Source of the DNA: Lycocorax pyrrhopterus obiensis
Taxonomy: Eukaryota > Chordata > Aves > Passeriformes > Paradisaeidae
Length of the DNA: 64,000 nucleotides
Direction: 5' to 3'
Assembly (NCBI GenBank): GCA_014706295.1
Contig: JACSVZ010000016.1
Coordinates: 3,453,168 to 3,517,167 of the forward strand
The notes beneath the pieces were generated by a model. It was not told where the DNA came from. It saw only the letters and a list, made by a program, of their open reading frames with translations, and did not search any database. This document shows positions 35,801 through 51,602 of the stretch, piece by piece. Numbering within the stretch: the stretch's first letter is position 1; the number at the start of each line of letters is the position of its first letter. Position numbers and translations under genes: made by a program.

Positions 35801-38800
35801 AACAATCCCATCAAATACAATTTCATGTTATTCCTTTCCCTCTTTTACAGAGTATCAACACTTAATATCAGCATTACAAAAGATCTGCCTTTCTTTTGTC
35901 CTTTGGGAGAACGTGCATCTCTGTTCTGGAGACCAGCAGTGGATCCTTCCGTGGCTTTCCCTTCCTGAGAAAAGCTCTTTATTGGTCTCCTCATCCAGCC
36001 TCTTTCCTTTCCTGGGAATCCTACCTCTTCCCAGTGCAAAAGAATTATGTGAAAGGATATTCCAGACATAAATGTTCAAACTTTTGCCATCTTCAGCAAC
36101 CACATTTTAGAAAATACAAAAAAAAAAAAAAGGAAATAAACATGCATGTACACACACACCATTTCTCAATTACACAGAAACAGACCCAGCCATCCTGGTT
36201 AAAGATTGAGAAGAGTGACAGACAAGTTCTTGAAATCATAGAATTTCCAGGCAGGGGGTTACACAGAAAAAAAAAAAGATTCTTCATTTCTGCAAACCAT
36301 TTAATTTTAAGTAAACTGTCTTCCAAATATTTTAAACTAAATTAGATAGACCTCAAATAATTTCTCTTTTAAACAGAAAATGAACCTGAGCAAAAGTTTT
36401 GTTATCAGTCAGGGTTTCTACATCTCCCTTGCTTCACTCACCGACAGGAATGGAGCAAGAGAGCTGTAGGTATGCTTAAAACCTAGAAGGAGCAGAAAAA
36501 TCACATTACCAAAGCCACTGTAAAACCAGCACTAGCAGCAGCAAGCTTCTACCATATTTTTCAGAAGATACACTTGAAATCTGCCAAAACTAATTTGCAT
36601 GTCTGCCAATGAATTAATCTCTCACAGCAGATGAGATTTTGTTACTGCTCCGTTCAGATGCCATCATTTTTCTGAAGATTAATCTTACATTTCCTTCACT
36701 GCACACAAGATAAATCCACTCAGAAAACACAGACAAAAATATGAAAAAAAACACCCCACTATGCCAAAGTGCAGATGTAGTGAAGAATGTATTAATCTGA
36801 CCAATTCCCCAAATTGCTTTGTGTTTCAATTTCCTACTGCATTGGAAGAACATTTAATCGGATTCACAAAACAAGATTACCCAATGTCTGAAAATTCTAC
36901 ATCTTTGTGAGACAAAAAATCAAAATTCTCAAGTAATTTTGAGTACTTCTCTTATTACATGTAGATTGTATTATTTTTATTTTAGAACAGATTTGAGACA
37001 GATTAAGCTGTTTCATTAGAATATAATGGCATCTTTTGCACTGATTATGAGACAACTGGTGTATTAAGCAGGAAGATAAAATTAGTTAAAAAATTAGATT
37101 CGGTAATGAAGTGCAAAGTTGCCCAACTTTTTAGTCAAAACCAGACCTATAACAGCAAAAAAAAAAGTGTAAAGTTCTTGACCTCTGAGTATTTAAAAAT
37201 CTTATTCCCACTTTTGAATTACATAAAGGCACTGCAGCATGCATTTTTGTGTATTTTTATATGCATATCTAAAAAAACTTTCTACAAGGCATGCAGATAT
37301 GAATACAGCAAGTTCAAACTTAAAACCAAAACCATTCTTACAATTTGAGAGACTCCTTAATTATCTACAGGTGCCAGAGGTCCATAATACACCAAATCAA
37401 CGAACTCAAGGCAAAAATACTGACCTGTGTTACACAACACTGCTATTATGCAACATCCCTATTCTCTGCAGCAAGCACAATATCCCTGGGCTCTGCTGCT
37501 GTGCTCCCAACATACATCTGCAGCCATTCTCTATTGTATTCTATTTGTGAACCAAACTTTCCTAGAAATGGGGTTTAAATTCTGACCATGCAATCATAAA
37601 TCATGGGAAAGAATTTAGCAGCTTTCCCCATTTCAGTCATTGTGTTCCAATAGAAAATGTAAAAAATAAAATTAAAATCTCATTCTTCGTTAAAATTGCA
37701 GAAACATACTTAAATTAATAATTGTCTAAGTCAAAATCAACTAAACTACTCTGCCCAAAAGGTTCACAGATCTGTTCTTATTTGGAAGTTCTCCAAAGCT
37801 TTTTGTTTTATGCACAGTCCAAAATCTATGACACTGGCATGATCAAAAACCTAAAATGCAGAAGCACTTTTTTCCCCTTTAACTTCAGTTCTGTACTTTC
37901 ACAATACCCAGCTTCACCACAAAGTTCAAACCTTTGGATTTTCAACAGGACCCAAACATATACACACACACTGTATGGAGTCTAAACATGCAACAGGGCA
38001 AAATGTGATTATGTTGATGCAATTTTGGATTCAAAGGGTTTATTCTCTGCAGGAAAAGGAGTGCTGATATTTAATTGACAAAAAAAGCCTACACCTTTAA
38101 GTTTCACATAAAGATACACAATGCTCAAGAACTTCTGAAACAGTAGATCAAACTTACAGACAAATGGAGCTATCTAAAATCCCAAGGGAGAACACCTTCA
38201 GCCAGTCTGAAAGTCTCGGTTACAGCCTAGGGGACAAGCTTCAACAGTTGAGCCTGCTTAGCTGCATGTAAGTTACACATACTTTAACACTTCCTTTTAA
38301 TTTTGGATTTCTAACACTCAACCTAATAATCAAATCACAAACATTCCTCATTTTATGCTCAAGCTGATCGCTTGACTCTTTCCAAAGCAGACATATTTAC
38401 AGGAGATCATGTGCTTACACACATTATGAAAAACCCTCAAAATACTTCAGTTCACAGGACTCAGACAGCTCCTGCTTTACCTCTCTGGCTCCAGTAGAGA
38501 AAACTGCTTTCAGGAGTTTAACAGTCTGGAATCGTTGCCTTTGTCCACCTCAAAAAAGCAACTTCTGTGAGCTAAAGTTTCTTGAGCTGTACTTCAAAAC
38601 AAACACGGAAGCAACCATGTGCAGCATGAGGACATGAGACAGATTGCACCTCAGCTAGAAGACAGACAGGATTTGGTTTGCTGCCATCATTTTACTATTA
38701 CCAATTGGATACCTTGGTTTTACCTCAAAGCTTACTCACAATTTTTTTTTTAATAAGACATTCCTACTCCCTCTAAACTTCCCAAACACCCCTTTATCTC

Positions 38801-39139
38801 AACTCCTGCTTAGTATTTATCAAGACCTGCATTATCACCCAAACTGTCTTTTACTGTGAGTCCCTGTGATAACAGCAATTCATCTTAACTAGGTGAAGAC
38901 TCACAGCTTGGTTTTCATGCTGAAGTGATTACTGATGCTGCCTTACCTTGGAGTGGCTACTTTGTCTTTTAGGACTGATGTTTAAATCACACAAACATGC
39001 CACGACAAATACTGAAAAAATAACATATGGGAAGTAGTTTAAAAGAAAAAAATAAAGCTGGTCATCCTTGCTAATCCTAAATATCAAGACACTCTTCAGC
39101 TGGTTATAATATCAAAACTTGGTGAACAGAAAGTCATAG

Positions 39140-39420
39140 CTGAATCTGTGTGAGATGCTCCTCCCAGTTTCCCTCAATATGCAGTTGGCCTTACTTGTGA
39201 GGAGAACATACTGCTGTTTCCTATTCACTTGGCATTGACTGAAGCTCTCTGGTTCTCTTCTGTGAGCCTGCTGTGCAGCCAGTCATTCTGCAGCTTGTAC
39301 AAATCCATGAGGCTCTGCCTGCCCATGGAGAACTCTGCAGCTCTCCTTGCTGATTTCCAGGTGTTCCTGGTGACCCATTTCTCAAGTCCCTCTTGACTCA
39401 AGTACTACTGCTAGGTACAT
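39140..39420 (-). mobile_element. Decayed CR1 fragment, antisense
   Basis: Ordered but diverged similarity to antisense CR1: TTGGCCTTACTTGTGAGG, ACATACTGCTG, CACTTGGCATTGAC, CCAGTCATTCTGCAGC, TTGTACAAATCCATGAGGCTC. Recognised by eye from memory of the consensus, so boundaries are rough. Confidence 0.5.
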
Positions 39421-42400
39421 AACGGGATGGACAGGGACAGAGAGGAGGAGAAAAAGTGACAAGAAATTCTCCAAAAAAATTCTTCAGAGGACTTTATTTA
39501 ATCAGTGGAAGGGAAAAGGACTAGAAGGACTATAGCAGTTTGCAGGGCAAAACTTAAGGAGGGAAACACAGCAAATTGTCTTTGCTTCAGGAACAACCTA
39601 CAGAAATTCGGATGAGTAAGAAAACAAAGTTCATATAATCTAGCAACAGTCTGATTCTCTTCATTCACGCTATGGAACAGAAACATACACTTTAATATAC
39701 TAAACACAGCTGAGTATCTGAGACCCTAAGAGTTGCAAATTCAATGCCGACAAGACACCAAAGCCTTTTTAGTAAAATTTGGGAATTAGTAAGAGTGTAA
39801 CTTGTTACAAAGATTTACTTTTCACAACCATTATCTGTTAAATGATTACCAAACATACCCAGAACTCTTGCAACATTTGCTTTTGCATAGAAGAGAAGTT
39901 CCAAGCATCAAGGGAATTAAGACAATCTTTACTTCATGAGCCCAGGAATGCACTCACTCTGCCCCTCTCTCCCCCCTTTTGTTACTCACACCCACCTTTT
40001 GACAAAGCAATGCTGTTTGCCATACCAGTTTCTGGGCCAAATAAAGGCACGAGAGTGTCTTAAGTTTCTATAATTACGCAACTGAAGTCTGGAAGGAGTA
40101 GCAGGGGGCAGGATGATAGTGCTATCATATGTGATCATGTGAAAAAATGTGCCTTTATATGGTGAGAAGTGTAAGAAGGTTAAAAAAAACCAAAAAAAAA
40201 CTAAAAGCAATGTTTTTCAGCAGTTATTAACTGTATTTCAAAGACCCATTTTCTACTTCTCTCTCCAAAAAGAGTTTTTATACTCCAGCAGAAAACTCAG
40301 AGACAAAAGAACTTTTTATTTCACTGCATATTTTAAGGTAAAATCCATTCACCACCGATGTCTATACCCTAACTTGCATCCAGAGGTGGAGACTTTGTGC
40401 AACAGAGCCCTCACCTTCTGGGCACCTCAAGGTTATTTACATAGCTCATGTATTCAGTGTAAGAAAAGAGACTAAACAACTGTATATCCACACAGCAGAA
40501 TAAATGGCCTATAACATACTACCCTACAATATTTCCTTCACAATATCCAAAAAGATTTTTTAAGGGATTTTTTATTCTCTTTTCATAAAAAGATGTAGCA
40601 GATGCACACATACTTATCCAAGAAAGAAATTTGTTATCTGCCCCAACAGCAGAGTAGTTAAATTAGCAACTATGTCTATAGCAAAATATGCAAATTAATA
40701 CCTACAGTTGTTATGCCTAGACTTAGCTAATAAAGAGACATCCTCAAGCAAAAATAGTGGACTTGCAGCAAACAATTCAAACCTTACTGAATCACACAAT
40801 GCTGCTAAACAAGCCTTATGGAGTCTGCTAATTATCAATGCTCTCCATTTTTGACTTACTGTTGAAGCCAAGGAGTTTAAAACAAAAAAAAACCCCAACA
40901 AATTTACAGTTCTAGTGGTAAAATTGCTTTTGGCCTATCCAGCCACACTGTTGAACTTCATGGCACTCACTTTTGGGTAAAGCCACAGGTGAGTGACTAA
41001 GAGCTACCTAAATTCCAAACTTCATGACCAACTGCTTTGATTTAAGACTTGGTACTGTAGACATGATCATAATTTTAGGGACATATTTTCAAAAGAGCTG
41101 ATCTGTCATATCAGAACAATGCATGCTGCCTCTCAACACACTTACCATCACCCAGTGCACCCTAAGCCAGTGCTATGGCCGAGACAGGTATTTGCCACCA
41201 CCTCCTCCTTCCCACCTCACTGGTTCCAGAACCGGTGTTTCTAACACACAGGCCAAAACAGAAAAGTGAGCCAGACTAAACACAAACATCCTACTTCTGC
41301 TCACAGAAAGGGTCCCCCTGTACAGCCACCTGCACCACTGTATCAACTCTGGTATCAAAAGTGGATAGGCAGAAGAATACTATGATTTTAATTATTTAAA
41401 AGGACCAAAAATTCTAGGTTAAATAAAATTTACAACTACACCGATAATACTTTCAAAGCTTCAAAAGTTAACAGAACTTATTTTTTTTTGAACCAACATA
41501 CCTCATTATACTGAAGACTAAATAGCACAAAGAGCTCATATGGCATGTTATTGTTCTTTGCATCAAAATCAACTAACAAAGTGAACAGAAAATTGGAAGT
41601 GTTCAGATTTACCAACAGGGTATGGAAAAAAAATCCTATATAAAGGAAAAACGAAATTGAAGGTAAACTTCTAACTCTTTTTCTGTTAAAGAGTTAGAAA
41701 ACTCTTTTTCTTTCTGAAAAGAAATGTACCAGGGTTACTTGATGCAATATATAAGAGAGGAAGAAACGTTTTCATTTGTGTCTAAAGAATGCGAAAAATT
41801 GCTCATACTTTTTAATAGTCTGTATCTATATGTGTAAGAACACTTACATGGAATTGTCTGAAACAACACAAGCTTTATCAGGGTTAGACAACAGTGACAT
41901 TCAGCACTGTAGAGCAAGTCTTTCCTTCTACTAGGGAGAGAAAATGTGATGTAAGCCACAATTAGTGAAACTGCTTAGAACAGAACCCCCAACTTTGGTG
42001 CAGAGTTAGAACAGGAACAGTATCAGTTAAATGAGTTTCAAAGCACTAACTTGGTCTCTAGTATCCCTCCATACATAAAGTGTGCTGACTGAGACCTGAT
42101 CACTGCATACCACTAAGCAGGATCTGTAATCACTGTAAACACATTGCCTTGAGAGCATACGTGTTAGCAGAAGTACTATTACCACACAAGAGAAACCAGC
42201 TTGCTTGCTTTCCTGCTAAATATACACTTCATACCCCATTTCAAGTTTCACAACAGCATGACTGGTACACCCAGCCTGAATGTGGAGAGCAGGCTGAACC
42301 AGAAGAGACATTATGAAATGCTGAGTAGCTTTTTTAAATAGTAGTGAGCAAGAACAGATTGCTGGGAAGTTTAGCACCATTTGAAAAATAGGGGACCATG

Positions 42401-44734
42401 AATGCTCCAAACGGAAGTAAAATTAGTAGCAAAACACTAACCAAAACCAGTTAGCTGTCAAAAACTCTACTTCTCTGCTATTACCTTCAGATATTTTCTA
42501 TAATAAGAAGAAAAAAACCAAGGTTATCTTAAAGTTTTAACCTTTTGAAAGACCCTTAGCACATCTCCTCCCCACCACCAAGCTCTAACAATGTTCATTT
42601 TCTGTATTAACTACGCCAACCAGGCCCGCATATCTGTACTTTCACTTTCAATAACAAAACAGTACAGTATCAGGAATGTAAATATGGCAAATAAGGAACG
42701 AATTTTGTAAAATTCACAAACATACTGCAGATAGCTTCCAGCCTGTCTTTACAAGTAGTTTTCCAAATTATAACCTCTATCTGAGCAAGGCCAAAATGAT
42801 TTTCATTTCCAGTGTTACCGAACCAACTCTTGAAATTCCCTAGATATGTGGCTAGCAGATGCACAAAATGAAATATTTTGCATGGAATCATCCCAGTACA
42901 AAGTTAAACTGTATTCCTTCCATCAGCCTAATGTCTTCTCCGTGATTGGTTTTTTCAGGTGAGTCAGAAGACTCATTTGCTAGGGATAGGAACAAAACAG
43001 AAGACTTCTTATCCCCTCCTCAGATCAAGGTCTCTCTGCTGCAGCAAAAGAAGGCATTCCTAATACCTCTGTCTCAAGCACAGTTTAGGATTATTAGGCT
43101 TTTACTTCCTGTGACAATATCACAAATACAAAACTGATGAGAAATTTTCAATTCCAACAGTCCAAACAGTCTAATATTTACTGCTCCAAGGGTTCAATGG
43201 AGCACCAACACTTTGGGCAACACGGAAAGACTGTCACTGTAGTGACTGATGTTTAAGTCAAAAGGTTTTAGCATCTCTAGGAGTAGTTACTCACATCTAA
43301 CATTCTCTGCAGCTCTAAGGTTCCCCCCCACCCCAATCTTTCAATACTTTCATCTATTTTCAGTATCTACATTTTCAGATCTTCTCATTAGAACTACTAC
43401 AACACATCTGAACAAGTTGTTAAGAATCAGATTTTTGAAATATGTTTGGTAATTATATATTCTTAGAGGAAGATAATGGCAGAATATTGCAGCAAAATCA
43501 CTAAGAAGTAAATGTCAGTTTACTTGAAAAGGAATTTAGGAGTAGAGAACCCTGAAGTATTTTGGCACAATGCTTTTTGCATACTATAAACTCCCTGACA
43601 CGCAATATTGCCTCTCTTAAAGGAAGGATAGAGCAGCTTGAGTTAAGCATAAAAGAAAAAACATATGCTGGAAGAAGGATGAGGGACTACTGCCTACATA
43701 GAAAAACAGATTCCGAAACAGTATCCAAAAACTGCAAGTAAGGATATAATGAGGTACAACATTTGTAGAGCACAGAACTACTTACCTATGACAATTCTGT
43801 CAGACAAACAAATGTGTTCAAGCAACTGCTAGTATTAAAAAATACTGTATTTGAGACCATACAACTATCTACTCATAACAAAGAAGCTAAGAGTCAGCAA
43901 GAGAGAAATAACATACATGTCTGTGGAAGTTTAATGAGTTCTCACCAAGAGAAAAGCGCTGAGGTATTTTTTTTAAGTTGGACAGGTCCCCTAGGTTTGC
44001 CACCCATGCACAGGCTGATGAGTCTCAATCAGTGGAATGTGACACCACATGATCATTAGCCCCTCCACCATGCCAGCACAAGCAAGTGCCTGCTGCACAC
44101 GGCTGTGTGTTATTACATTGCAGGGAACATATTCGAACAACAGTGTTGTTGTACAGCATTATGCAGTACAAAATGGGAGCAACAGCCCTCTCGGGATCCG
44201 TAAGAAAATCAAAAATAATGGTTTCCCATCCTTTTACCAATGTTTATTAGTCCTACAGAACTAAGACCGATCTTTATTGGCAAATGCACTTATCTCACTT
44301 GGCATTTGAGAAGCTTAAATACTAACTAGTCTGCGGCTTTTTCTTTTCTCTCCTTAATACACAGAGGACTACCCTTGTGAAAGACTACATAAGTAAAAAA
44401 ATCGAGATATCTAACACGGCCCGTGTCTCCGCTCAGACTCAAGACGAAGGGAAGAATAATACTAAAAAATAATAAGATTAAAAGAAATAGAAAAAGGCAC
44501 GACTAAGAGACTGGGGCAAAGCCACCAACAGACACCTGTGCAGTAAAGAGGAGAGTGGCCCCGCTGTCCACTTCCAGGCCCGGGCCTCGAGCACACCCCA
44601 CCATGGGGCCCGGCCGCGGCGCAGGGCCCTAGCTCGGCTCACGCCGCTCCCCAGGGCGCCCCGGCCCGGGGACCCCCTGTTCCCGCCGGCGGCCCCCGCC
44701 CTGCCCCGGCCGCGCCGCTCAGGGGCCGCGGCCT

Positions 44735-44745
44735 AAAGATGGCGG
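44735..44745 (+). promoter_or_regulatory. YY1-type motif on the plus strand
   Basis: AAAGATGGCGG on the plus strand near the left edge of the WDR33 CpG island, facing opposite to the similar motif at 44926-44918. It could mark antisense initiation or simply be a motif inside the island. Confidence 0.35.
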
Positions 44746-44803
44746 AGGCGGCCGCGCTTCCCTGGCTACTCACCCGCCCCGCCCAACACTGAGCCGCACT
44801 CAC

Positions 44804-45050
44804 CGCCCAGCCAGCCTCTCGTACCGGGACTCCGCGCCCCACCGACACCTCGCCGCCCGCCTCGTCCTCCTGGCCCCGGCAAGCTCCGCCGCCGCCGCCT
44901 CACGACCCGCGGCCGCCCGCCATCTTCCCTCCGCCTCCCCCGCCAGCAGCGCACGCGCCCCACGCCAGCGCGCACGCGCACCGCAGCAGGGCGCGCGGGC
45001 GGGGGCGCCGCGCCTGAAGGGCCGCGGGCGGCAATGCGCGTGCGCCCCAG
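44804..45050 (-). other. WDR33: Probable non-coding first exon of WDR33 (5' boundary uncertain)
   Basis: WDR33 coding starts in exon 2, so a 5' UTR exon must lie upstream. In the CpG island a strong donor GTGAGT starts at 44803, and an alternative GTGAGT starts at 44773, 30 nt further on. A seven-codon upstream frame (ATG at 44923-44921, stop TGA ending 44900) lies in the AAGATGGCG motif and would be in the leader if transcription starts upstream of it. The right-hand edge given is a guess. Confidence 0.5.
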
Positions 45051-45300
45051 CGGCGGGGCGGGGCGCGCGCCACTTCCGAGAGCCCGCCCGGCCGGCGCAC
45101 AAATGACAGGGCGGAGGGGCGCAGAGGTGCGCGCATGCGCAGAGAGCCCGGCCGGGGCCGGCTCGCGTGTGGTGGGGACGGAGGGGTTGCCGCGGGCCGG
45201 GACCCGCGCCCGGACACTCCCGGGACCCGCCGGGCCGGCCCCAGGCTCGCCAAAAGGGGCACTGCCGGCCGCCAGACCGATAACTGCTTCCGGGCACAGC

Positions 45301-46763
45301 TGCGTTCTGTGCTGCTCCGTGTTGTCTCACGCTCACCAAACGGCCAGGCGCTACAACACAGTCCGCCTTGTGTGGCTCCCAGAAGTACCTTTGGAATGGG
45401 CTGCCCAGGAAGGTGGTGGAGGCAGTCACCGTGTTTAAGGAAAGATTGGAGGTGGCACTTAGTGCCACGGTCTAGTTGGCATGGTGGTGTTTGCTCAAAT
45501 GTTGGACTCGATCTCAGAGGTCTTTTCAAACCTAATTGATTCCGTGATTCCCTTCTCTGTTCCCATTACCGGGCTTCAAAACACAACAAGCAAAACCTAC
45601 TAATCTCAAGGCTCGCAATTATCTATATGTGTAGGGTAGTGGAAATCTGCGATCATTCACAGATCACTAGGTCTGTTACACCCCACCTTGGTAGTCCTAA
45701 GGGTGCTTACAAAGGCATCACCAAGTAGTACTGTGGGAGTGTAGATAAAGAGGTGCAGAACGGCTTTTTTTCCCTGAATTAGTTGCGATTAAGACCTAAG
45801 AGTCTGTGCATTTAGGTGAAAATGTCTTAAGCTGCTTCAACAGAACATTTTACAGAGCAAACCAGGTTCAACAGGAGCAGCTACTGGGAAGCATATGCTG
45901 TATCAAAAGGGGACACTAAGCTTTATAAAATAAAAGATTCACCACCTTGGTGTTTCTTCTTTAGTTATAATTATTCTGACCCTGTTAAAGTTCCTGTGGT
46001 TGGTTACAGATGCATGTCTGGTTTATAGGCTTGCAGGAGCCACTGCCACCCCAGCACATACACAAATGCTGTTTGAGGTAATGTGCTCCAGGTGAGGTGA
46101 GCCCAAGCAGTTACCACACACCAGCACAGCAGCAACATTACATTTCTAGTAAGACCTGAAATAATATTTCTCTCCCTTTTGCAAGATCAGTGAGACCATT
46201 GCTTATCATTACAAATAGTGTCTTAACACATCTGTCTGCCTCTTTGTCCCAACGTTCTTTCCTGAAAATTTTCCTTCTTTCACGTGTGGTGGTAAAATGA
46301 CAAGACTTGAAAGGGCTGGTTTAAGAAGTTTATCCTAACCAAAAGAACATTCTTTTCAACTAAAAGCTAACAATCTGTGAATCTCCCAGCTGCTGAGCTG
46401 TGATAACACTGGGTGTGCGACTCCCACAGGCTGGACCAGAAGCCACCCCTCCACTGTGTCACATTATTTATGGTTTGGTTTCATCTCAGAATTAGGGCAG
46501 TCAGCAACCTACTTAAGGAGTCCATCCCTCCAGGGGTGGATACCTGGCTGTGTTAACACCAAAATTATTTGGTTTCTTCACCTTTCTCTTTTCTGTAACA
46601 GGATACAGATTGGGTGTCTGCAATCACTTGGCACACAGCAGGGGAGCAGAGAGGGAGATGCTACCCAATGTTTTCTCACTGTGGTCATAGTAACACCTCT
46701 GATCTGTCCTAAACTGCACTTTGGTTATTACACTCTTGGGAATCCCCAGATCTCCAAGATCTA
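45301..46763. other. Spacer between WDR33 promoter and POLR2D 3' end
   Basis: About 1.5 kb between the WDR33 CpG island and the candidate end of the POLR2D transcript. Apart from the CR1 3' end at 45,385-45,552, no gene or structured element was recognised. Confidence 0.7.
45385..45552 (+). mobile_element. CR1 3' end upstream of WDR33 promoter
   Basis: Short 5'-truncated copy from GGAATGGGCTGCCCAGG through GGTGGCACTTAGTGCCACGG and TTGGACTCGATCTCAGAGG to the GATTCCGTGATTC tail. It shares a near-identical stretch with the copy at 51,270-51,602. Confidence 0.93.
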
Positions 46764-46769
46764 TTTATT
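46764..46769 (-). terminator. POLR2D: Candidate POLR2D poly(A) signal AATAAA
   Basis: AATAAA on the minus strand 588 nt after the POLR2D stop codon. Two ATTAAA hexamers at 46850-46845 and 46833-46828 precede it and may be used instead. Confidence 0.45.
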
Positions 46770-47356
46770 AAAAAGGTCCTCATTAACAAAATCATAATAT
46801 GTACCTAATGTGTATAAAACACACAACTTTAATTAAAAATATCTTTTAATTTACACTAAACAATAATAGAAAAATATTGAAGCTGTAAAAATTCACTGTC
46901 CGGATCAAACAATAAAACAAACAAACCAAAAAACCCACAGAAATGGATGCTGCCCATCACTGAACCTTCTGAGAACCAAGAACAGGTTTCCCCATCCTTC
47001 AGAAGTTCCTAAAAAACACGAAATCACATCTATATTTTTGCTAAAAACCAAACACACTGAAAATTTACAAATTGGGGAGAGGGATTAGGGAAGAAACAAA
47101 TACTTGAACCACCAGGAAAAGGCCTTTCAGGTTCTTTGCTCTCACAATACAGGGGGTCCTTGCCAACATACACATGGAACAAACCAAAAGGACAGTGCTG
47201 ATCTCCAGTCTGAATGCACCTGTGGCAACACAGCACTGGAGTACCCTGCATCCACAACCACCCTCACTCAGCCGGGAGCTGGACTGATCCAGAGGGCTGA
47301 GAAACAGTCCAAGTCCTCAGGTTTTTCTGCTCAGATAAAGGGGCTGAGGGTTAACC

Positions 47357-50882
<3,526 letters not shown>

Positions 50883-50947
50883 CACCGGAAAGCCGCGATG
50901 GAAAGGGCGGCCCCGCCTCAGCGGGAGGGCGGGCGGCTCTCCGGGCG

Positions 50948-51003
50948 GGGGCGGGAACGGCCCTGCCCCGGCTGAGGGGCGGGAACGGCCCTGCCCCGCC
51001 TGA
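50948..51003 (+). repeat. 28-bp tandem duplication carrying a GC box
   Basis: Units 50948-50975 and 50976-51003 both start GGGGCGGGAACGGCC and end in CTGA, with a single G/C difference near the end. It lies about 65-120 bases upstream of the POLR2D ATG. Confidence 0.9.
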
Positions 51004-51269
51004 GGGCTGGGGGCGCGGCTGCTTCTCCCTCTCCCTGAAGGACCGGGGGCCGGTTCCACCTTGGGCGTTGCTGAGTGTGAAAGAGCTCGGTTGCCGCTAC
51101 GGGGCACCGAGAGGAAACAGCGAGAGCAGGGAGCCTGGGTGCTCTCGCAACAAAACAGCCCTTAGAGGTGTGTTTAAGCTCGCTGAGTGATTAGCTCCCT
51201 TTGGAAAGGGAAAGCAGCGGGGTGCTGAACGTTGTATGTATGAACAGAGGGCAAATAGCTGTGACAGAC

Positions 51270-51602
51270 CAAGACTCTGCAAGTCCCTATCAGGAGGGTG
51301 TAGCCAGCGGAGGGGCGGCCTCCTTTCGCAGGCAGCAAGCGACAGGACGAGAGGACACGGTATTAAGATGCCCCAAAGGAGGGTTAAGTTGAACATTACG
51401 AAGAATTTCTTCACAGAAAGGGTGATGAGACATTGGAGTGGGCTGCCCAGGGACGTGGTGGAGTCACCGTCCCTGGAGGTGTTTAAGCAAAGATTGGAGG
51501 TGGCACTCAGTGCCACGGTCTAGTTGACAGGGTGGTTTTCACTCAAAGGTTGGACTTGATGATCTCAGAGGTCTTTTCCAAACTAATCGATTCTGTGATC
51601 AA
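51270..51602 (+). mobile_element. CR1 3' fragment upstream of POLR2D promoter
   Basis: From about CAAGTCCCTATCAGGAGGG through GACAGGACGAGAGGACACGG, AATTTCTTCACAGAAAGGG, GGCTGCCCAGGGACGTGG, GGCACTCAGTGCCACGG and TTGGACTTGATGATCTCAG to the GATTCTGTGATC tail. Ordered and close to the avian CR1 consensus. Confidence 0.94.

Larger units (their letters stand above)
44560..45300 (-). promoter_or_regulatory. WDR33: CpG-island promoter of WDR33
   Basis: A sharp switch from AT-rich sequence to very GC- and CpG-rich sequence, upstream of WDR33 on its own strand. It contains exact matches to the NRF1 consensus YGCGCAYGCGCR at 44969-44980 and 45130-45141, a near match at 45035-45046, an ETS-type CGGAAGTG on the minus strand at 45078-45071, and a YY1-type AAGATGGCG on the minus strand at 44926-44918. 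No TATA box is seen. This is the usual make-up of a housekeeping promoter. Transcription start is probably near 45,000-45,100 but cannot be fixed. Confidence 0.85.

Noticed and set aside
36230..36260. AATCATAGAATTTCC resembling the start of an antisense CR1 tail
   Set aside because: The following sequence does not continue with CR1 similarity, so the match is too short.
35896..36345. Plus-strand 149-codon open frame in WDR33 intron 1
   Set aside because: Composition follows the surrounding AT-rich intron, with Lys runs from poly-A; no recognised motif and no splice context.
44800..45529. Two long overlapping minus-strand open frames (209 and 222 codons) across the WDR33 CpG island
   Set aside because: They begin in the antisense of the CR1 copy (MALSATSNL...) and continue through low-stop GC-rich island sequence; a frame starting the same way occurs at 51,097-51,516 over the other CR1. 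No splice or family support.
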